DNA of 6,267 bases, from positions 1 through 6,267 of the forward strand of contig CALGUT010000531.1 of the NCBI GenBank assembly GCA_937920335.1. Direction: 5' to 3'. The notes beneath the pieces were generated by a model. It was not told the DNA's origin, did not search any database, and saw only the letters and a program-made list of their open reading frames with translations. Of the stretch, positions 6,131 through 6,267 are shown piece by piece (positions within the stretch are counted from its first letter, which is position 1; every line of letters starts with the position of its first letter). The translations under genes and the position numbers were made by a program. This stretch comes from an uncultured Opitutales bacterium. GTDB lineage: Bacteria; Verrucomicrobiota; Verrucomicrobiia; Opitutales; UBA2995.

Positions 6131-6267
6131 TTAACTTATAATTATTGGCCAGAAAATGAAGTAACACAAGAAGCAAAGAATGATTGCTGCTATTCCTATG
6201 AGGGCTCCCGAGCGTGCCATGTCTTTCGTTTGTACCATGCCGGTACTCATAGCAATTGCATTGGGTG
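6131..6267 (-). CDS. C-terminal end of a DASS/SLC13-type (sodium:dicarboxylate/sulfate symporter family) transporter, partial
   Basis: The frame is open from the right window edge to TAA at 6133-6131 and gives 44 complete residues. They begin PNAIAMSTGMVQTKDMARSG, which matches the conserved 'PPNAI...G...DM...G' region just before the last transmembrane helix of the divalent anion:sodium symporter family (citrate, succinate, sulfate and related carriers). A strongly hydrophobic segment then follows (about residues 20-43, rich in Ile, Leu, Phe and Cys, with FWPII near the end), which is the final membrane span. With so little sequence the substrate cannot be told, and a related permease of the same superfamily (ion transporter/ArsB-like) remains possible. 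The stop is 12 bp before the response regulator start, so the two genes probably share a transcript. Confidence 0.65.
   Translation of the reverse strand, partial: PNAIAMSTGMVQTKDMARSGALIGIAAIILCFLCYFIFWPIIIS

Noticed and set aside
6141..6169. Promoter-like TTGTGT-17 bp-AATAAT on the minus strand before the response regulator
   Set aside because: It lies wholly inside the coding end of the transporter, in an A/T-rich membrane-helix stretch, and the 12-bp gap already points to co-transcription. It may be real but is not supported enough to annotate.

Overview
The window looks like a piece of core bacterial chromosome, and every protein gene in it lies on the minus strand. The gene set (parA, rnc, mfd, a SurA-like foldase) implies a Gram-negative bacterium, because a signal-peptide-bearing SurA-type chaperone implies a periplasm. 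The gene order and the style of the response regulator suggest Verrucomicrobiota, perhaps the Opitutae/Puniceicoccales. That placement is an inference from recall, not a search. No insertion sequence, CRISPR array, phage gene or integrase is visible.

Reading in the direction of minus-strand transcription (high to low coordinates): (1) the last 44 codons of a DASS/SLC13-type membrane transporter, entering from the right edge; (2) a 166-residue single-domain response regulator 12 bp downstream of it, whose phosphoacceptor Asp position holds Ala; (3) a short convergent intergenic region with two imperfect palindromes; (4) on the plus strand, a tRNA-Cys(GCA) with encoded CCA and a clear intrinsic terminator; (5) a divergent intergenic region with a candidate parA promoter; (6) parA/soj, rnc (RNase III) and mfd (transcription-repair coupling factor), packed with an 18-bp gap and then an 8-bp overlap, which suggests one transcript; (7) a 132-bp gap with a good sigma-70-like promoter candidate; (8) the start of a secreted SurA-like peptidyl-prolyl isomerase/foldase, cut by the left edge.

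The parA-rnc-mfd block joins chromosome partitioning, double-stranded RNA processing and repair of transcription-blocking lesions. These are housekeeping jobs that probably share expression rather than a pathway. parA has no parB beside it. The transporter and regulator form a second likely transcription unit, in which the regulator probably works by a phosphorylation-independent mechanism.

I do not see a new multi-gene defence, mobile or biosynthetic system. The points most worth checking are the Asp-to-Ala pseudo-receiver, the absence of recognisable Shine-Dalgarno sequences before all five visible starts, the rnc/mfd start overlap, and the paired palindromes between the regulator and the tRNA.
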